The notes below the pieces were generated by a model. It was not told the origin of the DNA. It was given only the letters and a program-made list of their open reading frames with translations, and did not search any database. Below, piece after piece: positions 56,215-64,000 of a stretch of DNA of 64,000 nucleotides (the stretch's first letter is position 1; every line of letters begins with the position of its first letter). This DNA comes from Glaciimonas sp. CA11.2 (GTDB taxonomy: Bacteria; Pseudomonadota; Gammaproteobacteria; Burkholderiales; Burkholderiaceae_D). The translations under genes and the position numbers were made by a program. The stretch spans positions 1,612,001 through 1,676,000 of the forward strand of contig NZ_JAVIWL010000001.1 in the NCBI RefSeq assembly GCF_034314045.1, read 5' to 3'.

Positions 56215-56242
56215 ATTATACATGAGTTTTTTTATTCGTCTA
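56215..56242 (-). promoter_or_regulatory. Promoter of the tRNA-Val/tRNA-Asp operon
   Basis: On the minus strand TAGACG and a perfect TATAAT (extended by TG) are 16 bp apart, 55 bp before tRNA-Val. The bases after the -10 are GC-rich (TCGGCC), as in stringently controlled stable-RNA promoters. Confidence 0.65.
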
Positions 56243-56562
56243 GGGTTTCATGAAAAATTCTTAAAAGAACTTTAAACCGATCATGGCCGGCCGCATTAAA
56301 CCTAGTCATCTGACGGGCTAGAGCGCTGAATTCCACTTAATTTCAATCCTAAAATCGAAAGAAACTATCACCCATCCAGACCAATGCAGCGGATACTCAT
56401 TGCGCGACTAAATCACACCGTCACCTCGCACAAAGCAGCCACAACGGGAAAAATCTCAAATAACCAATCAGGTTAGTTGGAATACCCGGTATCCCGCCAC
56501 GGTGACGCATAACGCTATTTGGTTGGTTATACTGTACGTTACCGCCCATTTATACTTCAGGA
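56243..56562. other. Intergenic region before the PACE transporter
   Basis: About 320 bp; no gene or known RNA recognised. It should hold the promoter of the downstream transporter. Confidence 0.45.
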
Positions 56563-56988
56563 TTGACTATCTCTACTTTATTTCGCCGTATCCTTCATGC
56601 CATACTTTTTGAAATAGGCGCACTCGTTATTCTGGTCCCGTTGATGTCATACGGACTTGGACTAGAACTGTTTCACTTCGGCGCGCTGGCATTGATCCTG
56701 GCACTTTGCGCAATGGCTTGCAATATGCTCTACAACCATGGATTTGAATGGTTTGAGACACGTTATGGCTGGGTCAGAACCATTGCCGTCAGAGTGGGTC
56801 ATACACTTGGCTTTGAACTCTGCTTCATGGCTGTGGCCTTACCCATTACCGCCTGGTGGATGAGTATCAGCGTGGTTCAGGCATTTATGCTGGATCTGGT
56901 GTTTTCGGTATTTTTTATGGTGTATGCCTTTTGCTTTAACTGGCTCTACGACATCGCGCGTCGTCGCCTGAAGATGCGAACTGAGTAA
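56563..56988 (+). CDS. PACE-family (AceI-like) efflux transporter
   Basis: A 141-residue inner-membrane protein with four helices in two repeats, the bacterial transmembrane pair family. Both diagnostic R-x-x-H-x3-FE motifs are present (RRILHAILFE and VRVGHTLGFE), as are the two Asn/Trp-containing NMLYNHGFEW and FNWLYD segments. Homologues export chlorhexidine, proflavine or short diamines with protons. The only start before the conserved helix is TTG 56563, and AGGA abuts it with no spacing. Confidence 0.88.
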   Translation: MTISTLFRRILHAILFEIGALVILVPLMSYGLGLELFHFGALALILALCAMACNMLYNHGFEWFETRYGWVRTIAVRVGHTLGFELCFMAVALPITAWWMSISVVQAFMLDLVFSVFFMVYAFCFNWLYDIARRRLKMRTE

Positions 56989-57007
56989 ATCATTGCCACC
57001 CGTTGGC

Positions 57008-57051
57008 GCTAACAAATTGCTAACAAAGTGCTGACAAAGTGCTAATATTTA
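57008..57051. repeat. 11-bp tandem repeats upstream of the lipoprotein gene
   Basis: GCTAACAAATT, GCTAACAAAGT, GCTGACAAAGT and a weaker GCTAATATTTA follow head to tail, 43 bp before the downstream ATG. The 11-bp period is one turn of DNA, so a protein could bind on one face. Confidence 0.75.
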
Positions 57052-57093
57052 GGTGTGATCTTTTGTTCGAATAGTTCGATCCCGAGGTGACCT

Positions 57094-57582
57094 ATGAAAC
57101 GCAAGGCGTCGACTGTTACCATGTGCCTCATGGCACTTATCTCGATAAGCCTCGCCGGTTGCGTCAGTGGACTAATAGATCGACTTAGCAATAACTCGCC
57201 GACTATCCCGGCGAATGCTGCCACACCCACGAATACAACGACGATAGATGGTTATAAACGCAATCTTGCCCAACGTATTGTTGCGGTCAACTCCACCAAA
57301 GTGTATATCGGTCGGCCGCAAGCGTTGTTGAGGGCGGTAATCGTATTGAAGTTTTATATCGATGCTGATGGCCAGTTATTACGCACGCAAATTATGCGCA
57401 CTAACAAAGACCGTGCCGCCGAAGCGGTCGCCATGCTCTCGGTAAAAAACGCAGCACCTTTTCCGAAGCCTGATAGGGACTTATTACGCAAGGGCGAGAT
57501 AGAAATTTCCGAAAGCTGGCTATTTAACACTGATGGCCGCTTTCAATTGCGCTCCATAGCCGATGCGCAAATGGACGAATAA
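57094..57582 (+). CDS. Lipoprotein with TonB C-terminal-like domain
   Basis: A 162-residue secreted lipoprotein. The signal peptide ends in a lipobox LAGC (Cys24), so the protein should be lipid-anchored. After a Thr/Asn/Pro-rich linker, residues 55-150 resemble a TonB/TolA C-terminal domain (VLKFYIDADGQLLRTQIMRT, AAEAVAMLSVKNAAPFPKP). Without a membrane-spanning TonB body it cannot act as TonB; an envelope structural or adaptor role is more likely. GAGGTGACC precedes the ATG. Confidence 0.8.
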   Translation: MKRKASTVTMCLMALISISLAGCVSGLIDRLSNNSPTIPANAATPTNTTTIDGYKRNLAQRIVAVNSTKVYIGRPQALLRAVIVLKFYIDADGQLLRTQIMRTNKDRAAEAVAMLSVKNAAPFPKPDRDLLRKGEIEISESWLFNTDGRFQLRSIADAQMDE

Positions 57583-57778
57583 ATACAAATGCAATCAAAA
57601 TAGGCGACGTTAAGACTTTATCTGACGTAACGAGGGGACACAATGGTGGTGGCTTGCGTCTCCTCTGCATCTCGCCTACCATCAGACCTTATAGCAAAAC
57701 TTCCTAAGCGTATTCGCAGAATGATGTCGGTACGTTTTGTCTTAGCAAGTTCATTCGCTTATTTAAAGAGAAATCATC

Positions 57779-58189
57779 ATGGAAGTTAAACCACCAATAA
57801 CCCTCTCTAGTTTCGATATGGAGCGGATTGAGCAATTGCTGGAATCGCAGACCTATCGCAATGTTGCGGCAGTGGAGTTGTTAAATGAGACACTGCGCCG
57901 CGCACGAGTAGTCAACCCTGAAGATATTCCGGCAGACGTCGTCACGATGAATTCTGCTGTGCGTTTTATAGACGATAAGACCCAAACAGAACACGTCTTA
58001 ACATTAGTGTATCCGCACCAGGCAAAATCGCTCGACGCCGTGTCTATTCTGGCACCAGTTGGCGGTGCCTTACTCGGCTTATCAGTCGGTCAATCGATTG
58101 CCTGGCAGGGTCCGGTCGGACGTGAATGTCAGTTGCGTGTATTAGAAGTCACTTATCAGCCGGAAGCCAACGGCGAATTTCACCTTTAA
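57779..58189 (+). CDS. rnk: Nucleoside diphosphate kinase regulator Rnk
   Basis: A 136-residue RNA-polymerase-binding protein of the GreA/GreB family. The short N-terminal helix (about residues 1-50) is followed by the GreA C-terminal FKBP-like domain (SAVRFIDDKTQTEHVLTLVYPHQ, VSILAPVGGALLGLSVGQSIAW). It lacks the long acidic coiled coil of GreA, as Rnk does. Start at 57779 has AGAGAA upstream. Confidence 0.92.
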   Translation: MEVKPPITLSSFDMERIEQLLESQTYRNVAAVELLNETLRRARVVNPEDIPADVVTMNSAVRFIDDKTQTEHVLTLVYPHQAKSLDAVSILAPVGGALLGLSVGQSIAWQGPVGRECQLRVLEVTYQPEANGEFHL

Positions 58190-58302
58190 CATTGTTTTTG
58201 AGTATTATTGGCACGTCCATTATCATTATGGCTGCGTGTTTTTCGACGCCAAAAACGTTTCTATCTCATCAATTTCTTACCTCACAATTGTAATAGGCCA
58301 TC

Positions 58303-58803
58303 ATGTCAACCGCAGATTATCAGCGCCCATCCAAGCTTTACCGGTATTCCGAACGACAGTGGCTCGAACGGGCTTTGACGCTCGGAGAATTCCGTCTGCG
58401 TCCTCCTGTGGAAAGTTTGCAAATAAATCATTTGCATAATCCATCCCGCGCCTCGCCGCAACTGCTCACTCTCAGCTTGAGTTGCGCCGCGGATGATGCG
58501 CTATATAACGAGTTTGCCAATAGCGACTGTTGTCTGGTGATCAATGATCCCGAAGAATTTGGAGAACGCATCCATCGCGCAGCGCAACGCCTGTTGCCGA
58601 GTTGGACCGGCATCGACGGTGCGATTTCTTACGGCAAACCTAATCCATTGGGCGCTGCCTTCACAAAAAATCAGGGGAACGCCATACAAAAGGAATGGCT
58701 ATTTGCCTGGCGGCCGACCCAACCAACGATGTCGCTGCGCCCTATCATCATACAAATTGGGAATATTGAAACCATTGCTGAACTAAGATCCAAAACAAAT
58801 TAG
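58303..58803 (+). CDS. Conserved hypothetical protein
   Basis: A 166-residue soluble protein I cannot assign to a named family. It opens with a Tyr/Arg-rich stretch (RPSKLYRYSERQWLERALTLGEFRLRP) and has NDPEEFGERIHRAAQRLLPSW, NPLGAAFTKN and a final beta segment PIIIQIGNIETIAEL. No signal peptide or membrane helix. It follows rnk on the same strand after about 110 bp. The sequence composition looks genuinely coding. Confidence 0.65.
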   Translation: MSTADYQRPSKLYRYSERQWLERALTLGEFRLRPPVESLQINHLHNPSRASPQLLTLSLSCAADDALYNEFANSDCCLVINDPEEFGERIHRAAQRLLPSWTGIDGAISYGKPNPLGAAFTKNQGNAIQKEWLFAWRPTQPTMSLRPIIIQIGNIETIAELRSKTN

Positions 58804-59268
58804 TAACCACTTACTTACCGGCGGCACTTGATTCATACGATCCCTGCGCTTCAGTGATGATTAAAAACGAAGGTCACATAACTTGATTAATATCGCCGGT
58901 GGCAAAGCCATGGAGGGTGCGTCATCCCCGCTCATGTCGTCATGAATTTTCGCTTGATCACATACGTGAGTACAAAAACGGGAATTTCTGGATTATTGTT
59001 GATGAACTTTGGCATATCAGATTTTGATTAACATTCCATCTGAACGCATTTTATTGCCTCGCATTCAATTTTCCAGCGGCATTAAAATAATTACTCGAAT
59101 GGAATATCAATTAATTCGATGTTGCTAAATATATATTGCAACCAATTGCCTTCGTGTCACTCCAATCTGGCATTAGAAGTGATTTAAAAAACAAGAACAT
59201 TAACCGCGATAGGCAGATTTTCAGGATGCTATTCGTTATACTAGTATTTTATTGGCAAGGAGCCAACG
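58804..59268. other. Intergenic region before the YqjD-type operon
   Basis: About 465 AT-rich bp; no gene or known RNA recognised. A stress-type promoter for the downstream DUF883 gene is likely to lie near the end; AAGGAGC precedes its ATG. Confidence 0.5.
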
Positions 59269-59571
59269 ATGTATAAATCGAGCTTTAAGACCACACGCGG
59301 CGATATCAGATCATTGGTAAAAGACGCGCAGGACCTGTTTCATGAGGCAGCAGCCAGCACTGGCGATAAAGCGGAGGTGCTACGCAATAAGGGACTGGAA
59401 CTGCTCGATACAGCGGTAGCAAAAGCCCAGGATGTACAGACCGCAGCCCTCGAAACCGGCAAAGAAATTGCGGCCTCCACAGACGACTATGTCCATGAAA
59501 ACCCTTGGGGTGCGGTCGTGGTATCGGCTACCATTGGCCTGCTCCTTGGGCTTATTATTTCCCGTAAATAA
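59269..59571 (+). CDS. DUF883 (YqjD/ElaB) membrane-anchored ribosome-associated protein
   Basis: A 100-residue protein with a helical body (DIRSLVKDAQDLFHEAAASTGDKAEVLRNKG) and a C-terminal membrane helix GAVVVSATIGLLLGLIISRK, the YqjD/ElaB layout. E. coli relatives bind ribosomes and hold them at the inner membrane in stationary phase. First of a three-gene set matching yqjD-yqjE-yqjK. Confidence 0.88.
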   Translation: MYKSSFKTTRGDIRSLVKDAQDLFHEAAASTGDKAEVLRNKGLELLDTAVAKAQDVQTAALETGKEIAASTDDYVHENPWGAVVVSATIGLLLGLIISRK

Positions 59572-59595
59572 CCGCAACTTAACCATCAGGCGAGC

Positions 59596-60006
59596 ATGGA
59601 CAACGCAACATCCAAGCATTCCAATACCAAACAATCAGCGCCCCATCAACCAGGGCTCATGTCTGGTATGGTTGGCATCGCCAAAAACATGTTCGCGCTA
59701 ATTATCAGCCGGATTGAACTTGCCGCACTGGAGTTCACCGAAATTGGCTCGCATATCGTCAAATTGCTCCTGGTTTTCTCTCTGGGCATCCTGGCGTTAT
59801 TGTTTGCGTTGGCATTTTGGAGCGGCCTTGTCGTAGTGCTTGCTTGGGACGCATTGGGCTGGAAAATACTTCTGATTTTGGCCGCGCTATTTAGTATCGT
59901 CGCCATCGCCATGGGCCTCTACGTGCGCACCATTTTGCGCCAGGGCCGTATCGGCCTACCGCAAACCATGCACGAACTTCGGCAGGATCGGGATGCGCTA
60001 CTTTGA
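59596..60006 (+). CDS. YqjE-like phage-holin-superfamily membrane protein
   Basis: A 136-residue protein with two strong membrane helices (LLLVFSLGILALLFALAFWSG and ILLILAALFSIVAIAMGLYV), the YqjE/holin III superfamily pattern. Not a lysis holin; these are part of the conserved yqjDEK stress set. It starts 25 bp after the DUF883 stop and is followed by the YqjK-like gene. Confidence 0.85.
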   Translation: MDNATSKHSNTKQSAPHQPGLMSGMVGIAKNMFALIISRIELAALEFTEIGSHIVKLLLVFSLGILALLFALAFWSGLVVVLAWDALGWKILLILAALFSIVAIAMGLYVRTILRQGRIGLPQTMHELRQDRDALL

Positions 60007-60033
60007 CGCTATACTCTCACAAGAAGGTCAGAT

Positions 60034-60411
60034 ATGAATTCTGAATCTCACGCCGATAGAAAGCGCTCTTTAGCGCAACGCAAACTGCAATTGTTACGAG
60101 AAGGCGGCGCATACCGTGACGAAATTTTGCGCTGTCGGGATGGCGTCAGATTAAATATGTCGGGCGGGGCGCTAAGCAAAGGTCTGTTAGGTCGGATTGC
60201 CGGAACGGCTTACGCAATGATGACAAAACAACCAAGCCTTTTCTCCCTCTCTCGTTTGCAATCATTGGCGCCGATATTGGTGACCGGTGTATCCATCTTA
60301 TCAAAGCGTCCGATCCGTAAATCCCTATTTGTGGGCGGCATCCTGATCGCAGCCGCAAGCACCGCTGCTTACTTGAGTAATCGCGATAAAAAAGTAGCCG
60401 ATAACGAATAG
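60034..60411 (+). CDS. YqjK-like protein
   Basis: A 125-residue basic protein, Arg/Lys-rich at the N-terminus (RKRSLAQRKLQLLREGGAYRDEI), with a hydrophobic segment near the C-terminus (SLFVGGILIAAASTAAYL). Position after the YqjD- and YqjE-like genes, 28 bp away, suggests YqjK; sequence similarity alone is weak. Confidence 0.65.
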   Translation: MNSESHADRKRSLAQRKLQLLREGGAYRDEILRCRDGVRLNMSGGALSKGLLGRIAGTAYAMMTKQPSLFSLSRLQSLAPILVTGVSILSKRPIRKSLFVGGILIAAASTAAYLSNRDKKVADNE

Positions 60412-60477
60412 TCGGAAACTCAGCAAGACTATGCTGATGTATCATTTAGGAAACATCGCTTAATTAATGAGGGAAAA

Positions 60478-61149
60478 ATGAATAAATTCAAGCTCGGCGC
60501 AGCAGCATTAGCAGTCACCCTGGCGACTGCAGGATGCGCAAACATGTCAGATACGGAGCGCGGCACGGCAACCGGCGCAGGTGTTGGTGCAGGTATCGGC
60601 GCACTACTCGGTGCCGTAACCGGCCCGGGCGGCGGTGGGCGCGCACTCGGCGGAGCAGCCATCGGCGGTGCTATCGGCGCGGTTGCTGGCAATATCTGGT
60701 CAAACAAGATGGAAAAGCAGAAACAGGCAATGCAACAAGCCACCCAAGGTACCGGCGTGCAAGTCAGCCAGACTGCGGATAACCGCTTGAAACTGGCAAT
60801 ACCTAGTGATGTTTCGTTCGCGACCGGCCGTGCCGATATCACGCCTAACTTCCGACCTATTCTGGAACGATTTGCGACGACGTTGGCCGACAATACTGCC
60901 ACCACGGTCACCATCATCGGCCATACCGACAATACCGGCAGTGATGCAATCAATGATCCTCTGTCGTTACAACGTGCAGCAAGTACGCGCAACTATTTGA
61001 CAGCACGCGGTATCTCACCAAATCGTTTTGGCATCGAAGGCCGAGGCTCGCATGAGCCAGTAGCGTCCAACGACACCAGCTTCAATCGCGCACAAAATCG
61101 CCGCGTTGAAATTTACGTCGCAGAACCACAACAAACTCAGCAACGCTAG
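60478..61149 (+). CDS. OmpA-family peptidoglycan-binding lipoprotein
   Basis: A 223-residue outer-membrane lipoprotein. Signal peptide with lipobox TAGC (Cys20), then a glycine-zipper region (GAGVGAGIGALLGAVTGPGGGG, AAIGGAIGAVAGN), and a C-terminal OmpA domain with the peptidoglycan motif TIIGHTDNTGSDAINDPLSLQRA ... NRRVEIYV. It resembles the YiaD/Pal-like group that ties the outer membrane to the wall. A bidirectional terminator follows. Confidence 0.93.
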   Translation: MNKFKLGAAALAVTLATAGCANMSDTERGTATGAGVGAGIGALLGAVTGPGGGGRALGGAAIGGAIGAVAGNIWSNKMEKQKQAMQQATQGTGVQVSQTADNRLKLAIPSDVSFATGRADITPNFRPILERFATTLADNTATTVTIIGHTDNTGSDAINDPLSLQRAASTRNYLTARGISPNRFGIEGRGSHEPVASNDTSFNRAQNRRVEIYVAEPQQTQQR

Positions 61150-61205
61150 TAGCTGAGTTAAAAGTAACCGGTGAATACGATTAAAGCCGGTTGCGATTGC
61201 CCAAC

Positions 61206-61234
61206 AAAAAGCCGACTCAATGAGTCGGCTTTTT
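61206..61234. terminator. Bidirectional terminator between OmpA and cytochrome c genes
   Basis: Perfect stem AAAAAGCCGACTCA / TGAGTCGGCTTTTT, flanked by A and T runs, between two convergent genes. It can end both transcripts. Confidence 0.95.
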
Positions 61235-61274
61235 AATGCGTTCGTAATTTAACTCACTGCACGTGAGTTAAATT

Positions 61275-61865
61275 TTACTTTGCAGAAGCAGAAGCAGCAA
61301 CCGGAGCAGCAACAGCGCTCGCGGAAGCCGAGCCAGACGCAGCCGCGGCAGCAGGCGCTGGAACAACTGGGTCTTTAAACTTTCCACCCGATGCATTCAC
61401 CATGAAGACTACTGCGCGGGCGACTTCAACATCATCAAGATCAGGGTTACCACCTTTGGCTGGCATCGCACGCAAACCGTTAATCGCATAACCAATCACT
61501 TTGTCCTCGCCATCCGCAAGGCGCGGTCCCCATGCACTTACATCGCCAAATTTAGGCGCGCCAGCGGCACCGCTACCATGGCAAGCGACGCAAGTCGACT
61601 TGTACACTTCTTCACCAGTCAAAAATATCCGTGGTGCATTAACGTCTTTAAAAGTAAAACCTTCATCCGCGACTGGCTTCAATCGGGTTGCTATCGCTTC
61701 CGGAGTCTGTCCCTCAGATCCAGCCCCCGTTTTTTGCGCATTGGTGACGAACTCCACCAATAGCACGATACAAATAATAGGGACTAAAAAGCCTGCCAGA
61801 ATAGCGATAATCAACTGTTTTGGCGTCTTGATTGCAGATTGTTCTTCGTTGTGTGCGTCGCTCAT
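61275..61865 (-). CDS. Membrane-anchored cytochrome c5 family protein
   Basis: A 196-residue protein: cytosolic tail, one membrane helix (about residues 18-41), then a periplasmic class I cytochrome domain with haem site CVACH (Cys92, Cys95, His96) and likely axial Met in LRAMPAKGG. The C-terminal tail is Ala/Ser/Pro-rich. Start at 61865 (MSDAHN) has GAGGG upstream; the longer frame adds an unrelated Cys-rich stretch. Probably an electron carrier between bc1 and an oxidase. Confidence 0.92.
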   Translation of the reverse strand: MSDAHNEEQSAIKTPKQLIIAILAGFLVPIICIVLLVEFVTNAQKTGAGSEGQTPEAIATRLKPVADEGFTFKDVNAPRIFLTGEEVYKSTCVACHGSGAAGAPKFGDVSAWGPRLADGEDKVIGYAINGLRAMPAKGGNPDLDDVEVARAVVFMVNASGGKFKDPVVPAPAAAAASGSASASAVAAPVAASASAK

Positions 61866-62051
61866 GTTTCCCTCAGTACAATTTTCAAAAACCGGTGGGC
61901 AAATACAGACGCGCGTAAAAAAAGACAGAACAACGCACGGTCTCTCGCCAAACCCTTGATTATAGTCGTAATAATCACAATTTGGGACGATAAAGCAACG
62001 TAATTCATGGACGAACACACCGAAAAACGGTATCCTTCGTACCTCTCATAT

Positions 62052-62127
62052 GCGGCTGTAGCTCAGTGGATAGAGTATTGGCCTCCGAAGCCAAGGGTCG
62101 CTGGTTCGATTCCAGCCAGCCGCACCA
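62052..62127 (+). tRNA. tRNA-Arg (CCG)
   Basis: A 76-nt cloverleaf: acceptor GCGGCTG / CAGCCGC, D-arm TAGCTCAGTGGATAGA, anticodon loop CTCCGAA with anticodon CCG, T-arm GCTGGTTCGATTCCAGC, discriminator A and encoded CCA. Single gene. Such tRNA 3' ends are common integration sites, but no integrase follows. Confidence 0.98.
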
Positions 62128-62420
62128 ATGAAAAGTATAAATATCAAAGAGTTACGCGCTTGGTGCCCGTGGCTCTTTTTTGTTTTCTACGGCCGACATC
62201 GCTTCGTGTAACCGCTGCGTAACCCCTCTCGATAAATACGAATGCAATGGCTTGATATCTATACAGCGTTTAATTTAATTAACGAAATTTTAAGTGCAGT
62301 ATTTTATGCAAGACCGTTTCTCATCACGAATTTCGGAATGCCAAGTCGGGCAAATTAAGGCAACATAACGGGATGAACCGGGAATCTAAGGTGGACTGAC
62401 GTGGCATCCCTATTCACCGC
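62128..62420. other. Intergenic region between tRNA-Arg and pilY1
   Basis: About 290 bp; no gene, att repeat or clear terminator recognised. Confidence 0.45.
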
Positions 62421-64000
62421 CTAAAAAGGTACAGCAAGCTGATGCCAGGTTCTTAAAAGTATCCTCGGCGTCACTGCCAGAGGAACAATTTTCACCCTGC
62501 CATCCATAGCCTGAATAACTAAACCGCGCTTGCCATTAGGTTGGGTTACGATTACCGGCGACGATATTGAAGCTGGCACGCGAATCGACATCTGATGCGG
62601 TGGCAAGGTTGGAAATGGCGCTTTTGACGGCGTGCTACCGGTCGTGAAATCTATTAACATAAGCTCTGAAGAAGGCGCATTATCCAAACCGGTATGGACG
62701 CCGGGTGTCATTGTCATAATAACCAACATGCCATTCAGTATTTGTAATTTTCCAACCACGCGCTCACCCCGATCCGGGAGTTCAACATACCATCCGCGCT
62801 GATTACGCCAGTTAATAGCATTTTTGCTGATCGTCCGACCGCCCTCAATACGGGAGAGCGTTTGTTGCTGCAACTGATAGGCGCCATCAATGGTCGTCAC
62901 GCCATCAGGCTTCTCCCATAAGGCATAAACTGCCTGAACCTGGGTATCCGCAGGATCGCTTATCTCGAATAACTTCCCGGTCCCAAACATAATCATGCGT
63001 CCACCATTGGGATGACGTGCCATCACCGGCTGTTGAACAATCGGCTGAGGCTTTCCCTGGCGATCATGCGCGACATACAATGGCCGACGTTGATAACCGA
63101 CAGTCCACGCATGCGGATCGGTGCTTTCCAAATCGAATTTCCACACATTGCCGCGTAAATCACCGGCATAGGCGGCGATAACTTCTCTGTGAGCGTTAAA
63201 GAGCAGGGCTGGCGTTGACAACCCGTTTGGTGCGGTTTTCCCCCCGTGTTCGGTATGAATTTTTTTTATCAGCGAGCCATCGGCGACATTCACCAGATAG
63301 AGCGTCGCTTTATTATTTTTGCTGTCGTAGCCGTTTCCGTATAAAGCCGCCCACTGCCCGTTACGTAACCGCACGACTGCGGCCTCACCAAACACATGCC
63401 CCATATCGTTATCGATCACACCGCCGCGCAATGTATCTGATCGCTCCCACATCACGCTCTTAGCACTCAAAGCATCGGGCGAGCTAACGTCGAGCGCAAA
63501 AACGCTTTTAGCACCCGCGCCAGTTGAGCCAAGGACGATTGTTTTCCACATCGGAGTTGATGCGCTTCCTCGTTGTAGATAAGCGTCGCCTTCCGTCAAC
63601 TTGCCATCGACAAAATAGTGATGTTTGTGTTTATAATTTGGATCGCTGAGTAAGTGCAAATGTGGAAACACTGCATGGGGAATATACGCAAATCGCTCCG
63701 CACCGGTTGTGGCCTCGAATGCGTGCAACATACCGTCATTTGCACCGACATACAACATCGCCGTGCGCGCACTTTTTGCCCTTTCGTAATCCTGATAGAT
63801 GCTTCCGCCGCCGTGAATATCCGCCAAAGCCGTATAACCCAAATGCGTGTTCTTAACATAAATCGGCAGCGAATTAACGATATCGCCTAACCTGCTTTTA
63901 CGACTCCTGAAATGACCGATCTGATGCGACGCTTCTAAGGCTGGATCGCCCCGCACATAGGCCAACATTTCGATCGATCCTATCGTCGTTTTTTGTTGTT
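62421..64000 (-). CDS. pilY1: PilY1-type type IV pilus tip/biogenesis protein, C-terminal part
   Basis: The last 525 or so residues of a PilY1 family protein; the frame stays open to the right edge (…QQKTTIGSIEMLAYVRG), so the start is outside. The conserved C-terminal beta-propeller is clear: YVRGDPALE, RKSRLGDIVNSLPIYV, LYVGANDGMLHAFEATTG and YAGDLRGNVWKFDL. PilY1 proteins sit at the pilus tip or secretion pore and tune extension and twitching. The acidic calcium loop usually found just before YAGD-x-x-GN is not visible here (LLFNAHREVIAAYAGD). Confidence 0.9.
   Translation of the reverse strand, partial: QQKTTIGSIEMLAYVRGDPALEASHQIGHFRSRKSRLGDIVNSLPIYVKNTHLGYTALADIHGGGSIYQDYERAKSARTAMLYVGANDGMLHAFEATTGAERFAYIPHAVFPHLHLLSDPNYKHKHHYFVDGKLTEGDAYLQRGSASTPMWKTIVLGSTGAGAKSVFALDVSSPDALSAKSVMWERSDTLRGGVIDNDMGHVFGEAAVVRLRNGQWAALYGNGYDSKNNKATLYLVNVADGSLIKKIHTEHGGKTAPNGLSTPALLFNAHREVIAAYAGDLRGNVWKFDLESTDPHAWTVGYQRRPLYVAHDRQGKPQPIVQQPVMARHPNGGRMIMFGTGKLFEISDPADTQVQAVYALWEKPDGVTTIDGAYQLQQQTLSRIEGGRTISKNAINWRNQRGWYVELPDRGERVVGKLQILNGMLVIMTMTPGVHTGLDNAPSSELMLIDFTTGSTPSKAPFPTLPPHQMSIRVPASISSPVIVTQPNGKRGLVIQAMDGRVKIVPLAVTPRILLRTWHQLAVPF

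Noticed and set aside
56090..56275. A plus-strand frame over tRNA-Val
   Set aside because: It is the antisense reading of a clear tRNA gene.
59596..60006. Prophage lysis holin
   Set aside because: Belongs to the chromosomal YqjD-YqjE-YqjK set; no lysin or phage genes are near.
62052..62420. Integrated element at tRNA-Arg
   Set aside because: No integrase and no repeated tRNA 3' end within the window.
1..64000. CRISPR arrays, rRNA operons or complete insertion sequences
   Set aside because: No regularly spaced repeats, rRNA sequence or transposase was recognised.

Overview
The window looks like a chromosomal segment of a betaproteobacterium of the order Burkholderiales, most likely family Oxalobacteraceae (Glaciimonas/Collimonas/Herbaspirillum-like). 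This is inferred from the gene order argS - SPOR protein - dsbA - short-chain dehydrogenase, from the liu leucine-degradation genes with a MerR-type LiuR, from AceK, RdgC, Rep and DUF1857 proteins, and from moderate base composition. I could not run a taxonomic search.

Bases 1-21.2 kb, all leftward: a leucine/isovalerate catabolic region. It runs from LiuR and isovaleryl-CoA dehydrogenase (LiuA), through a serine/threonine dehydratase, AceK, acetyl-CoA acetyltransferase, a GST-kappa-type isomerase, YchJ, an acyl-CoA ligase, methylcrotonyl-CoA carboxylase beta (LiuB) and methylglutaconyl-CoA hydratase (LiuC), to carboxylase alpha (LiuD), GhrA and the first codons of HMG-CoA lyase at the window edge. 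A tightly overlapping biotin operon (cytochrome P450 - bioF - bioA - bioD - bioB) lies between liuC and liuD, that is, between the genes for the two subunits of a biotin enzyme. The P450 sits where a pimeloyl-supply gene (BioI-like) would be expected.

Bases 21.2-23.1 kb: an AT-richer island holding a 408-residue protein of the ExoY/edema-factor nucleotidyl cyclase toxin family, the most striking gene here. No secretion system is in the window.

Bases 23.1-32.5 kb: a LysR regulator divergent from an eight-gene sugar-acid operon (AraD1/GguC protein, polar-amino-acid-type ABC importer, UxaA/GarD dehydratase, DapA-family dehydratase, 2-oxoglutarate-semialdehyde dehydrogenase). It is predicted to convert an aldarate or pentonate to 2-oxoglutarate without phosphorylation.

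Bases 32.5-36.2 kb: an accessory, gene-poor region with a LuxR solo, a lux-box-like palindrome upstream of a small Cys-containing membrane protein, micro-ORFs with good ribosome sites, a possible phage-satellite remnant and an orphan ABC ATPase.

Bases 36.5-54.7 kb: mostly housekeeping genes (metallo-hydrolase, amino-acid permease, DsbA, SPOR, ArgS, nitroreductase, EamA exporter, MGDG-synthase-like glycosyltransferase, chorismate mutase, Rep, RdgC, a diguanylate cyclase).

Bases 54.7-64 kb: a non-coding stretch with three terminators and a 13-bp inverted repeat, a tRNA-Val/tRNA-Asp operon, envelope and stress genes (PACE transporter, TonB-domain lipoprotein, Rnk, YqjD/YqjE/YqjK-like set, OmpA lipoprotein, cytochrome c5), tRNA-Arg, and the C-terminal part of a PilY1 type IV pilus protein running off the right edge.
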